Source: Mariaggregatimicrobium sp964498785 (GTDB lineage: Bacteria > Zhuqueibacterota > Zhuqueibacteria > Thermofontimicrobiales > Thiofontviventaceae). Taken from it: a stretch of DNA of 12,128 nucleotides. The notes below the pieces were generated by a model that saw nothing but the letters and a program-made list of their open reading frames with translations, searched no databases and was not told the DNA's origin. Position 1 is the stretch's first letter, and every line of letters starts with the position of its first letter. The stretch is taken from positions 1-12,128 of the forward strand of contig CAZCJL010000165.1 of assembly GCA_964498785.1 (NCBI GenBank). Reading direction: 5' to 3'. Shown here in pieces: positions 1 through 7,457 of the stretch. The position numbers and the translations under genes were made by a program.

Positions 1-27
1 AGATTAACTAATTATTTTATAATTAAT

Positions 28-43
28 TGAACGTTTTCGTTCA
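28..43 (-). terminator. Possible weak hairpin terminator after the GH27 gene
   Basis: A perfect 6-bp stem, TGAACG and CGTTCA around a 4-nt loop, starts 4 nt after the GH27 stop codon. It is followed on the minus strand by an A/T-rich stretch rather than a clean U-run. The location suits the end of an operon, but the short stem and mixed tail make it only a tentative terminator. Confidence 0.35.
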
Positions 44-47
44 GACA

Positions 48-1454
48 CTATTTAAGAAAAACGACGCCATTCGGATTCATCGCAAATTCCAAAGATGTCA
101 CATTTTTATTTTTCCATATATCATAAATTTTATATGAGCATGTTGTTTCCAAACCCAAATTCATCTGTTGCAAAGTCACCTTTTTAGAGGTATTTGACCG
201 GTTAAAAATTCCAACCCAACCCGCATCGCTGTTTTTTTCAGGTGTATTCCAAATCTCAATGCCATTCGCTTCATAGACCAAATGCCCCATAATCCCGTTT
301 TGATTGCATGCCAGCATCTCTTTATCCGTAATGAGTTTCAATGAGAAATCATCCAGAGTAGGCAAATCACCACCCATCATGAGAGGTGAAGCGGATAAAG
401 CTCGAAGGGTAATAAATGTGTACATCTGGTCTTTTGTAAACTGACTCCATCGAGTCCATCCTTTGCCGGAGAGCAGTTCAATGTTTGCGAGTTCACCAGA
501 TTCCAATTTCTGTCTGATCTCAGATTTTGTTTCCGATCCGTCAAGCTCTTCCGGTTTTGGATTCATCAGCTGCAATTGTCCAAACGGAATCATATCCATA
601 TCGATCCTGAAACCGGGCTCTTCCTTCCCCCGCCATTTGCGCCAGGCGGCAAAACAGTCGTCAATCCCTTTCTGATCATCCCAGACATCGGATGTTACAC
701 GCAACATATGTGCTTTTTTAAAAGAGTCAAGGGCATTTTCGTCCACATGTCCACCGGGGCTTAGGCTATATACAATAGGCCGGCCACATTGGGCAATCGC
801 TTTTGCAACACCTTCAACCTCTTTGGGAAAAGGCACCAGATCATCATATTTAATAAAATCGACGCCCCACTCCGCCATCTGGTTCACCAGGGAATTATAA
901 AATTCCTGGGCGCCCGGCTTGCTCATATCCACGCCATAATTTTGGGAATTCCATGCACAAATGCTGTTGGTATCCGCTATATCCTGAGCAAAGTATTTTG
1001 TCCCTTTTACCGGTGTATTGGCTTTGACAGCCGCCCTTGGAATCCCTCGCATGAGGTGGAGGCCGAATTTAAGTCCCAGGTCATGGCATCTGTCAATGAT
1101 CGGCTGCAATCCATTGGGAAAGTAGGTTTCTGAAGGCTGAAGCAAACCGTATTCATTAAAATTGACAATTTCCGCGTGTTTTTCTGCCGGATAAATAGTC
1201 CCCTCCTGCAGTTCAAACTCTCCAAACCATCCCGCATCAATAACAAAGTATTCATAACCATGGGGTTTTAGTTTCTCAGCAAAGGCTTCCAAATTGGCCA
1301 TAGCCGCTTGTTCATGCAGATACACCCCATAACTGTCAAAACTATTCCATCCCAGTGGAGGGGTTTGTGCTAATTTTGTTTTTTCCATATTGTCTAACCC
1401 ATTGCATGCCATAAAAATAAGCATTATGCTTAACAAAGATAATACGGTTTTCAT
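48..1454 (-). CDS. GH27-family alpha-galactosidase (melibiase-like), predicted lipoprotein
   Basis: Predicted retaining exo-alpha-galactosidase (or a related GH27 specificity such as beta-L-arabinopyranosidase) acting outside the cytoplasm. The 468-residue product starts with a hydrophobic signal ending in F-M-A-C, a near-consensus lipobox with C17 as lipidation site. The (beta/alpha)8 barrel opens with the family motif TPPLGWNSFD (residues 31-40). The likely nucleophile is D204 in IKYDD and the likely acid/base is D256 in RVTSD. The beta-sandwich C-terminal domain fills the last 80 or so residues. Length fits the family. I chose the ATG at 1452-1454 because AAAGGA lies about 8 nt upstream and the signal peptide begins there. 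An in-frame ATG 39 nt earlier would add a charged leader before the signal. It follows the GH67-like gene by 45 nt and is probably co-transcribed with it. Family assignment is confident; exact substrate is not. Confidence 0.9.
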   Translation of the reverse strand: MKTVLSLLSIMLIFMACNGLDNMEKTKLAQTPPLGWNSFDSYGVYLHEQAAMANLEAFAEKLKPHGYEYFVIDAGWFGEFELQEGTIYPAEKHAEIVNFNEYGLLQPSETYFPNGLQPIIDRCHDLGLKFGLHLMRGIPRAAVKANTPVKGTKYFAQDIADTNSICAWNSQNYGVDMSKPGAQEFYNSLVNQMAEWGVDFIKYDDLVPFPKEVEGVAKAIAQCGRPIVYSLSPGGHVDENALDSFKKAHMLRVTSDVWDDQKGIDDCFAAWRKWRGKEEPGFRIDMDMIPFGQLQLMNPKPEELDGSETKSEIRQKLESGELANIELLSGKGWTRWSQFTKDQMYTFITLRALSASPLMMGGDLPTLDDFSLKLITDKEMLACNQNGIMGHLVYEANGIEIWNTPEKNSDAGWVGIFNRSNTSKKVTLQQMNLGLETTCSYKIYDIWKNKNVTSLEFAMNPNGVVFLK

Positions 1455-1499
1455 TGATTCATCCTTTCTGTATTTGACTGAATATTCCATCAAACCAAT

Positions 1500-3734
1500 C
1501 TACTCCTTCAAAGGAAAAGTACTTGAACAATCCGGCTCACCTTTACCGCCCAAATCTAAAAAATCCTGCAACGCATTCTTGTCATGATCATGCCAGCTGG
1601 AAAAATCCAGATTTCGCTGCAAATCAACAGCAATGTAGAGTTTGTCCATAATGTTTGTATAATTTTTCCAATAGCAATAGGCCGTGCCCGCGGCATCCCG
1701 GGCTTTTTCTATTTTGCCCTGTTCCACATACATAGTCGCCCGGAACTTGTACGCATTATAAAGGCCGAGATTGGCCTGGGCTTTCAGGTCTTTTAGAGTC
1801 AGCTTTAATTCGGTATTCTCGCCATAATCGAGAGTTGAAAGGATTTTCAGGGCATTGCTCGCCATGATCTCAATTTGATCAGCTGTTTCCCAGGCGGATA
1901 TTTTGTCTCCGCACGAGTCCTTGGCTGTTTTGGCAAGACTGCACAGATGAGAGCCTTTAAAGGGTGTGGCTTTGCGCGTTTCCTGCACTGAGAAAAAACG
2001 GCCTTCCTCTTCTTTCCAGGCATCGCCGCTCCAGCCTTCCAGCCACCAATCCATGTCCAAATCCCATTCCCCTGTCACCTGTTCATTCGCCAGTCGAATA
2101 GAACCGGAGGCGTCGCTCCAGGCTTTGAACAGTTTTTCAGAAGATACCTGAGGATATCTTAAGGCAAGATGGTTTTTGAACAGATCATTAGAAACAGAGG
2201 GATTGTAGGAGATCCTGCCCCACAATTTTTGCATATACCAGGTTCGCTGAATACTCAGGGCATTTTTATCTTCATAATAGGGATCCTTGCTGGTAAATTC
2301 CTTCGTAAACACCCAGCCGTCCGAGCCAATATAAAAAGCGTTTACATATTTATCAATTTCAGGAAAGTGATTGATATAATCGCGGACAAATCGCGGATCC
2401 GCCCAGTGAAGAAAGTACCAGTCATCATTGCGAATGGTCAGCCAGGACATGATATTGTTTGGACCAAGACCTTCTTCCATTTTCGAAGTATGCCACCGGG
2501 AAGGTGTGACAGTAGTATGGGCGTGCGCCTGCGAATACTTGAACGACAGGTCAAAACGCACATTGGGCAGTGCATTCAGCTGTTCAAAGTATTGCCAGAT
2601 GTTTCCCAAGTCACCCCAATGCTGACGATGGATGAACACCAGTTGCCTGTCTGGATTTGCTTGCGCGTATTCCATCATGCCTTTTCCGTAAGTGTCCCAG
2701 ACCCATTCCTCTTTTTCCAGATTGCCGAGATCTCCCATGCGCTCACCCACCGTGATACCGAAACCGGCCAGGTCGGGATAGGTTTCCAGAAACCTGATCA
2801 TGCATTTTTTAAAGTAAACTTTGGTTTTCTGATTATCCGGGTGATGTGTCAAACCATGTTTGCCTTCAGCCGTGGTCAAAAAGATGTTCCAGGTGCAAAA
2901 ATAGGTATCGAATCCCCTTTCCTTGCCGTTTTTCATCACCTTTTGCCAGAATTCGATTTTCTCATCAATAGTCATTTCGTTAATCCGGATCGTCTCGTCA
3001 TTTTCTCCGTAACCGGCCACGCCCTGAATGGCAATGCCGGGATACTCATCTTCCATATTGAGCAAGGACGTAAAGGGATGAGGCGACCAGAGTGAAAGGA
3101 CATTGTAACGATGCCGGGCCATCTCGTCGAACCAGGTTTTCCAGAAACTCAAATCCCAAACATGCTGAAGCGCCACCTTGTGAGACGTCCCATCCGTGCT
3201 GTAATAATAGGTCGGAGACTTTTTGTCCAGGGGAATGTTAAACTTGATACCACGATTTTTTATATAAGGTGATTCTTCCTCGTTGTACGATTCCTTGAAA
3301 CCGTTGAACTGAATATTCTCGGCGATTTGCAGTCCGCCATACATGGCCCCATTGTCATCACCGCCCAAAACCCAGTAACTCATTTGGGGATCAAAAGTCG
3401 TACGCAACGCAAACGCCTGTTTGCCGGGTTTATTCACTTGATTTCCGTTTTGTTTTTTTAGCAATTTCATTATTTTCTTGTCGGACGCCAACGCAATGAC
3501 AACCTTTTTTTCTTTGTATTTCCTGGATAGCCCGGCAAGCTCTTTCATTTCAACTGTAAAATCCATTGACTCAAGTGCTGTTTGAATATCACCGGCCGCG
3601 AACGCATGCTGCGGTGTGTCCGGATTGTAGAACACACCCACTGTCTCTCCGAAAGCCGTTTGAGTAATCATCCCGATCATTAAACAAATCAGTAAGGACC
3701 AAACAAATCCTTCGAGTTTTTTTTCGTATTTCAT
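1500..3734 (-). CDS. Secreted GH67-like (alpha-glucuronidase-type) glycoside hydrolase
   Basis: The 744-residue protein begins with a signal peptide (residues 1-29, likely cut after T-A-F-G). An N-terminal alpha/beta domain follows (about 31-150), of the kind that precedes the barrel in GH67 and GH20 enzymes, with the segment YWVLGGDDNGAMYGGLQIAE at 120-139. From N160-R-G-I-K-F the sequence reads as a TIM barrel: FWKTWFDEMARHRYN (197-211), the aromatic LWSPHP (215-220), FCTWNIF (279-285) and a buried acidic motif GITVGERMGD (326-335) whose E331 is a catalytic candidate. The C-terminal 170 residues are tryptophan-rich and then helical. This matches a subgroup I know as 'alpha-glucuronidase family glycosyl hydrolase'; true GH67 activity is not proven. 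The ATG has GAGGG 5 nt upstream. The gap to galE upstream is 131 nt, the largest in the window, so it may have its own promoter. Confidence 0.75.
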   Translation of the reverse strand: MKYEKKLEGFVWSLLICLMIGMITQTAFGETVGVFYNPDTPQHAFAAGDIQTALESMDFTVEMKELAGLSRKYKEKKVVIALASDKKIMKLLKKQNGNQVNKPGKQAFALRTTFDPQMSYWVLGGDDNGAMYGGLQIAENIQFNGFKESYNEEESPYIKNRGIKFNIPLDKKSPTYYYSTDGTSHKVALQHVWDLSFWKTWFDEMARHRYNVLSLWSPHPFTSLLNMEDEYPGIAIQGVAGYGENDETIRINEMTIDEKIEFWQKVMKNGKERGFDTYFCTWNIFLTTAEGKHGLTHHPDNQKTKVYFKKCMIRFLETYPDLAGFGITVGERMGDLGNLEKEEWVWDTYGKGMMEYAQANPDRQLVFIHRQHWGDLGNIWQYFEQLNALPNVRFDLSFKYSQAHAHTTVTPSRWHTSKMEEGLGPNNIMSWLTIRNDDWYFLHWADPRFVRDYINHFPEIDKYVNAFYIGSDGWVFTKEFTSKDPYYEDKNALSIQRTWYMQKLWGRISYNPSVSNDLFKNHLALRYPQVSSEKLFKAWSDASGSIRLANEQVTGEWDLDMDWWLEGWSGDAWKEEEGRFFSVQETRKATPFKGSHLCSLAKTAKDSCGDKISAWETADQIEIMASNALKILSTLDYGENTELKLTLKDLKAQANLGLYNAYKFRATMYVEQGKIEKARDAAGTAYCYWKNYTNIMDKLYIAVDLQRNLDFSSWHDHDKNALQDFLDLGGKGEPDCSSTFPLKE

Positions 3735-3865
3735 ATTATCCCTCTTTTCATTAATAAAGTCATGTTAATAAATGCTGCACACAATCGGATTAGACCGCTC
3801 AAAATGCGTTAACTCTTTTCAGACAAACTTTAACTCTGTTTATTCCCGGATTTGATTTTACGTGC
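3735..3865 (-). promoter_or_regulatory. Intergenic leader of the GH67-like/GH27 pair with a spaced direct repeat
   Basis: This is the longest gap between adjacent genes in the window. On the minus strand it carries AGAGTTAA twice, at 3830-3837 and 3809-3816. The copies are 21 nt apart start to start, about two helical turns, which would place both on the same DNA face as in operators or activator sites. A/T-rich sequence lies between the repeat and the start codon, but I cannot pick a convincing -35/-10 pair. A regulatory role is inference only. Confidence 0.3.
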
Positions 3866-4369
3866 TCAGTCTTTATATCCATCAGGATAATCCGTATGGA
3901 ATTTCCAGGCGCTCTCCACAATCGGTTCCAATTCGGAAAAATCGGTTTCCCATCCCAATTCTTCACGAGCCTTTGACGAATCGGCAGTCAAGAACGGAGG
4001 ATCGCCAGGACGGCGGTCCGTTTCTACGACTTTAAAATCTTTACCCGTCACCTTGCGAACTGTATCAATGACTTTTCGCACCGAATAGCCGGTGCCATTG
4101 CCGAGATTATAAACCCGTTCGGATTCCGTATCGAGCTTTTTCAACGCCAATAAATGAGCCTTGCATAAATCAATGTTGAATTTCTGAAGCAACGCACGAG
4201 TAAACTCGAAATCCCCAAAGTCGCCCTCAACAAAGGGGACATTTCTGACAGCCGTGCGATGGCCCTTGCTTAAATTATCCAACACAACCGGCTCATGCCC
4301 CTCACGCGCTAACAGTGCTGTCATGTTGCTTCCAATATACCCTGCGCCGCCACAAACCAAAACTTTCAT
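3866..4369 (-). CDS. galE: UDP-glucose 4-epimerase with a large in-frame internal deletion (probable pseudogene)
   Basis: The 167-residue frame is a GalE (SDR-superfamily UDP-glucose/UDP-galactose interconversion) that lacks its middle. Residues 1-67 are a normal NAD-binding start, with GGAGYIG at 7-13, DNLSKGH at 31-37 and VEGD. After N-I-D67 the sequence jumps to L-C-K-A-H-L-L-A-L, which in intact GalE follows the late 'H-V-x-D-L' segment. The rest is a normal C-terminus (VYNLGNGTGYSV, RRPGDPP, LGW). Intact GalE has about 325-340 residues, so about 160 are missing, including the catalytic Ser/Thr and the YxxxK motif. An epimerase made from this frame should be inactive. Reading frame, start codon and a GGAAG Shine-Dalgarno site are preserved. 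The junction is at about 4168/4169. A real deletion or an assembly collapse would look the same here. Confidence 0.85.
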   Translation of the reverse strand: MKVLVCGGAGYIGSNMTALLAREGHEPVVLDNLSKGHRTAVRNVPFVEGDFGDFEFTRALLQKFNIDLCKAHLLALKKLDTESERVYNLGNGTGYSVRKVIDTVRKVTGKDFKVVETDRRPGDPPFLTADSSKAREELGWETDFSELEPIVESAWKFHTDYPDGYKD

Positions 4370-4450
4370 TTTATGCTTCCTTGCTTTATTATATTATTAA
4401 AATGCTTAACAATCATAGTCGATTTATTTTATTCGCGCCCACTCTATTTT

Positions 4451-5908
4451 CTATTCAATATAAACTTTACAACCAGATTTTAATAGTGGCGCTTTATCCG
4501 CTTTTGCCTTGACATCTTTGGCATTCAGGGCAAAACTGGCGGCCATTTCCAATACGCAATCCGGCGAGCCGTCCGCTTTTCGGGGCACATCAACACCGGC
4601 TGTTTCAAGCCAGGCTGCAGCACGGTCAATCATCATCTGACAGGTGACTTTTGCGCTATCAACTCCGGTAGCATTCTTAACAGGCGCAAACTCTTCTTCC
4701 CGGCAAGTCTCTAGAATAATGGAATGATTTGCCATGGGAATGGCATCAAAAACAAACGTCTCAAGCTTTATGCAATTCGGTTCCTTTGGCTTTACAGATT
4801 GGCCTTTAGTGTCTACACAGGGAATCTTTTTCACAGCCCGGTGAAAGGGAAGCGCAAACGCACCTTCAGCGTTCAGCCGTTCAATGAACGCAATGCTGAT
4901 CATGTGAATACCTATCGAACCCAGTTCAAAAGTGAGGGAACCGTTTTTATGAGTACGATGGGCTGCTTCGTCCGGCAAATCGCTATATTCGATCACTGTG
5001 ACTTTGCCGTCGACCAGACAAAAATTGCCAACCTTCTCAAGAGGACCGGACTTTATCAGCGCTTTGGAACTCATTTCCGCGGCATCCATCACATGCAGAC
5101 CGATAAATAACGGATCAATCAAGTGGATCAACGGATTATCCACCTGCCAATAGCTCAGGTATTCGACACCGCGTTTTCTCATATCCGCAACAGCCCCGCT
5201 TTTATAAAGCGCCTTGAGGCTGCCGCCATGGCCGTCCGGACTGGTGGCAATCTGGTCTTTATCGGTCAACAGAATATTCCCGTTAAAATCAAAATTGGGC
5301 AGCGTGCCCTGCTGAAAGATAAAGACGTTCTCTTTGCCCAGACCATAGTAATCCGCTGATTGAAATATTTCAACGGTTGCGTCATAATTGAGCGGACTGG
5401 TCATAATGTACCAGGGAATCGTCGTATTATATTTTTTCGAAACTGCCAATAGATTTTCAGCAAAAATCTGAAACAAGGTTTTCTTTTTGATCGGTGAGAT
5501 CGGATAATTGCCTTTGGGGCCGTCAAAACCCAGCCGCGTTCCCTGGCCGCCGGCGACGACAAATCCCGCTACCGTGCCCTGGCTGATTAAATCTTTACCG
5601 AGTTGACGGGCTTTTGTATACTTTATATCCTGCTCTTCTGTTTCCGGCTCGGATGGATATGAGGGCGCCGGATCATAGGTTTCCGGTAACTTTATAGAGC
5701 CGTCCTTTAGCACATATTGCTCAACCCATTCAGGAATTTTATCTAAATCCAGTTTTTCAATTTGTTGTAATAAGGAACTTTTTTGCTCCAGGGTCAATTC
5801 ATCATAAAAATCAAGCACCTGCGGCTGTGAAATTGTCTTTAATTTGCCTTTCATTTCCTGCAATGCATCTTTCATTTTTTCATAAATCCTTTTTGTTAAA
5901 GTTTTCAT
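4451..5908 (-). CDS. UDPGP-family UTP:sugar-1-phosphate uridylyltransferase (UDP-GlcNAc pyrophosphorylase-like, eukaryotic type)
   Basis: This cytoplasmic enzyme would make a UDP-sugar and pyrophosphate from UTP and a sugar 1-phosphate. The 485-residue length fits the UAP1/QRI1 group of the UDPGP family rather than bacterial GalU or GlmU. Seen motifs are the nucleotide loop VAGGQGTRLGFDGPKG (118-133), the segment QQGTLPNFDF, the uridine-binding SPDGHGG, YWQVDNPL and IEYSDLPDE. Those last segments match human UAP1-type order closely. Substrate may be GlcNAc-1-P, Glc-1-P or Gal-1-P; family members vary. It lies 29 nt after the sulfatase and 81 nt before galE, suggesting joint use in galactose or nucleotide-sugar metabolism. 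The start at 5908 has a poor Shine-Dalgarno site. A second ATG at 5873-5875 has AGGA about 12 nt upstream and is a credible alternative that removes 11 residues. Confidence 0.88.
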   Translation of the reverse strand: MKTLTKRIYEKMKDALQEMKGKLKTISQPQVLDFYDELTLEQKSSLLQQIEKLDLDKIPEWVEQYVLKDGSIKLPETYDPAPSYPSEPETEEQDIKYTKARQLGKDLISQGTVAGFVVAGGQGTRLGFDGPKGNYPISPIKKKTLFQIFAENLLAVSKKYNTTIPWYIMTSPLNYDATVEIFQSADYYGLGKENVFIFQQGTLPNFDFNGNILLTDKDQIATSPDGHGGSLKALYKSGAVADMRKRGVEYLSYWQVDNPLIHLIDPLFIGLHVMDAAEMSSKALIKSGPLEKVGNFCLVDGKVTVIEYSDLPDEAAHRTHKNGSLTFELGSIGIHMISIAFIERLNAEGAFALPFHRAVKKIPCVDTKGQSVKPKEPNCIKLETFVFDAIPMANHSIILETCREEEFAPVKNATGVDSAKVTCQMMIDRAAAWLETAGVDVPRKADGSPDCVLEMAASFALNAKDVKAKADKAPLLKSGCKVYIE

Positions 5909-5937
5909 TTAAATGTGTTTCATTCCATCGAATAAAT

Positions 5938-7389
5938 TTATATATCGTTTAAATGCTTTTTTGCAATTTTCTCGATCTGTGCAATAATTTCAGGGTGTTT
6001 ATCAGCAATATCATACTGTTCTCCTGGATCATGTTCAAGATGATACAATAATGGTTTACCAAGTTTAATAAAGTTATCAAACTCTTTGCCTTCCGGTAAT
6101 ATATCATAATGCAATTTCCAAACTCCCATTCGGACGGCTCTCAGTTTACCCCCGGCATAATAAAACATGACATCACGCGGGCTTTTGCCATTCCGGGCTA
6201 ATACATTTTTAATGCTGAATCCATCCAAAACACGGTCTTCTGATGATTGAGCGCCGATAATATCCTGAATTGTCGGCAACAAGTCAAGTGTGCTGGTTAA
6301 CTCCATATTAACAGTGCCGCCCGGGACGGTGCCGGGCCAATGCACAATACAAGGCACCCGCATACCGCCTTCCCAGGTGCTGGATTTCCCACCACGTAAA
6401 AGTCCGGCGGAGCCGCCTTTTGTTTGATAACTTAACCAGGGGCCATTATCACTGGTAAAAATAACCAGGGTATTTTCATGGATATTTTCGTGTTTAAGCG
6501 TGTTCAGAACCTGTCCAACACTCCAATCCAGTTCCTCGATTACATCGCCATAAAGTCCCCGTCGACTTTTTTCAAAGGTTTCAGACGCATACAGTGGAAC
6601 ATGCGGGAAACTGTGAGCCAGATAGAGAAAGAAGGGGATTTCCTTGTTTGTTTTTATGAAATCAATCGCCCTTTTCGTGTATCGTTTGGTCAAGGTGGAC
6701 TGATCCGCGGGATATTCAACGATTTCATCTTTCTCGAATAGCGGTACTTTGTTTTTGGTGTTTGAAGGCATCTCCCAGAATTGCACGGATTTCTCTATTG
6801 ATTCTTTAATTGTTTGCTGATCTTGTTTTGTCTTTGCGAGATCATATCCTTCATTGAATACCGCATCTGAAGCAATGTTATCACCCGGGCCGATATACAT
6901 GTCATTGCTGTATGGAACGCCGAAATACGAGTCAAATCCCCGATCTGTGGGCAAATACCCGGGCGCATGACCCAAATGCCATTTGCCGATACAGCTTGTC
7001 GCATAACCTGCGTCTTTCAATACATTTGAGAGGAGTATTTCTTCTTCTGCCAATCCATCTTTTGTGACCGGCCAGTAGACACCGGTCGTGCCTGTTCGTT
7101 TGGGCAGTCGGCCGGTGAGCAATGCAGCGCGGCTGGGCGAACAAACAGAGGACGCGACATAGAACTGTGTCAGTTTCATGCCCTCACGCGCCATGCGATC
7201 CAAAAAAGGCGTTCGGATCGTGGGATGACCGAAAACACCGGCATCGCCATATCCCATATCGTCTGCAAAGATAATGACAATGTTTGGTTTTGAATTGTTC
7301 TTCTGTGAACAGTTGGAAAAATTGAATGTACTTATAGCCAAAGATGTCATGCCAGCTATTTTTAAAAAATCTCTGCGTGTTTTATTCAC
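5938..7389 (-). CDS. Tat-exported arylsulfatase-type sulfatase (S1 family, Cys-type)
   Basis: The 483-residue protein is a formylglycine sulfatase that would hydrolyse sulfate esters, presumably on a glycan given its neighbours. The N-terminus has a twin-arginine signal (T-R-R-D-F-L-K, residues 4-10) and a cysteine at 27 in F-S-N-C, a poor but possible lipobox. Metal-site aspartates are in IIFADDMGYGD (D43, D44). The activation motif C-S-P-S-R-A-A-L-L-T-G-R begins at C83, the residue to be converted to formylglycine. Later motifs are IGKWHLGH, FTSDNGPW and the C-terminal Y-H-L-E-H-D-P-G-E. Length is normal. The start codon is GTG (7387-7389), with AGGTG 4 nt upstream. Because Tat substrates fold before export, formylglycine formation must happen in the cytoplasm; the maturase is not in this window. 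Substrate cannot be read from sequence. Confidence 0.92.
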   Translation of the reverse strand: MNKTRRDFLKIAGMTSLAISTFNFSNCSQKNNSKPNIVIIFADDMGYGDAGVFGHPTIRTPFLDRMAREGMKLTQFYVASSVCSPSRAALLTGRLPKRTGTTGVYWPVTKDGLAEEEILLSNVLKDAGYATSCIGKWHLGHAPGYLPTDRGFDSYFGVPYSNDMYIGPGDNIASDAVFNEGYDLAKTKQDQQTIKESIEKSVQFWEMPSNTKNKVPLFEKDEIVEYPADQSTLTKRYTKRAIDFIKTNKEIPFFLYLAHSFPHVPLYASETFEKSRRGLYGDVIEELDWSVGQVLNTLKHENIHENTLVIFTSDNGPWLSYQTKGGSAGLLRGGKSSTWEGGMRVPCIVHWPGTVPGGTVNMELTSTLDLLPTIQDIIGAQSSEDRVLDGFSIKNVLARNGKSPRDVMFYYAGGKLRAVRMGVWKLHYDILPEGKEFDNFIKLGKPLLYHLEHDPGEQYDIADKHPEIIAQIEKIAKKHLNDI

Positions 7390-7457
7390 GGTTCACCTAA
7401 CCTTTCGAACTTGCTTTGTATTTAAGAAAACATTCATTTCTGATGTATAATTGAATC

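Noticed and set aside
2169..3095. A 308-codon open frame on the + strand inside the GH67-like gene
   Set aside because: It lies wholly antisense to a gene with clear domain motifs and a signal peptide, has no recognisable motif, and is most simply a by-product of codon bias on the coding strand.
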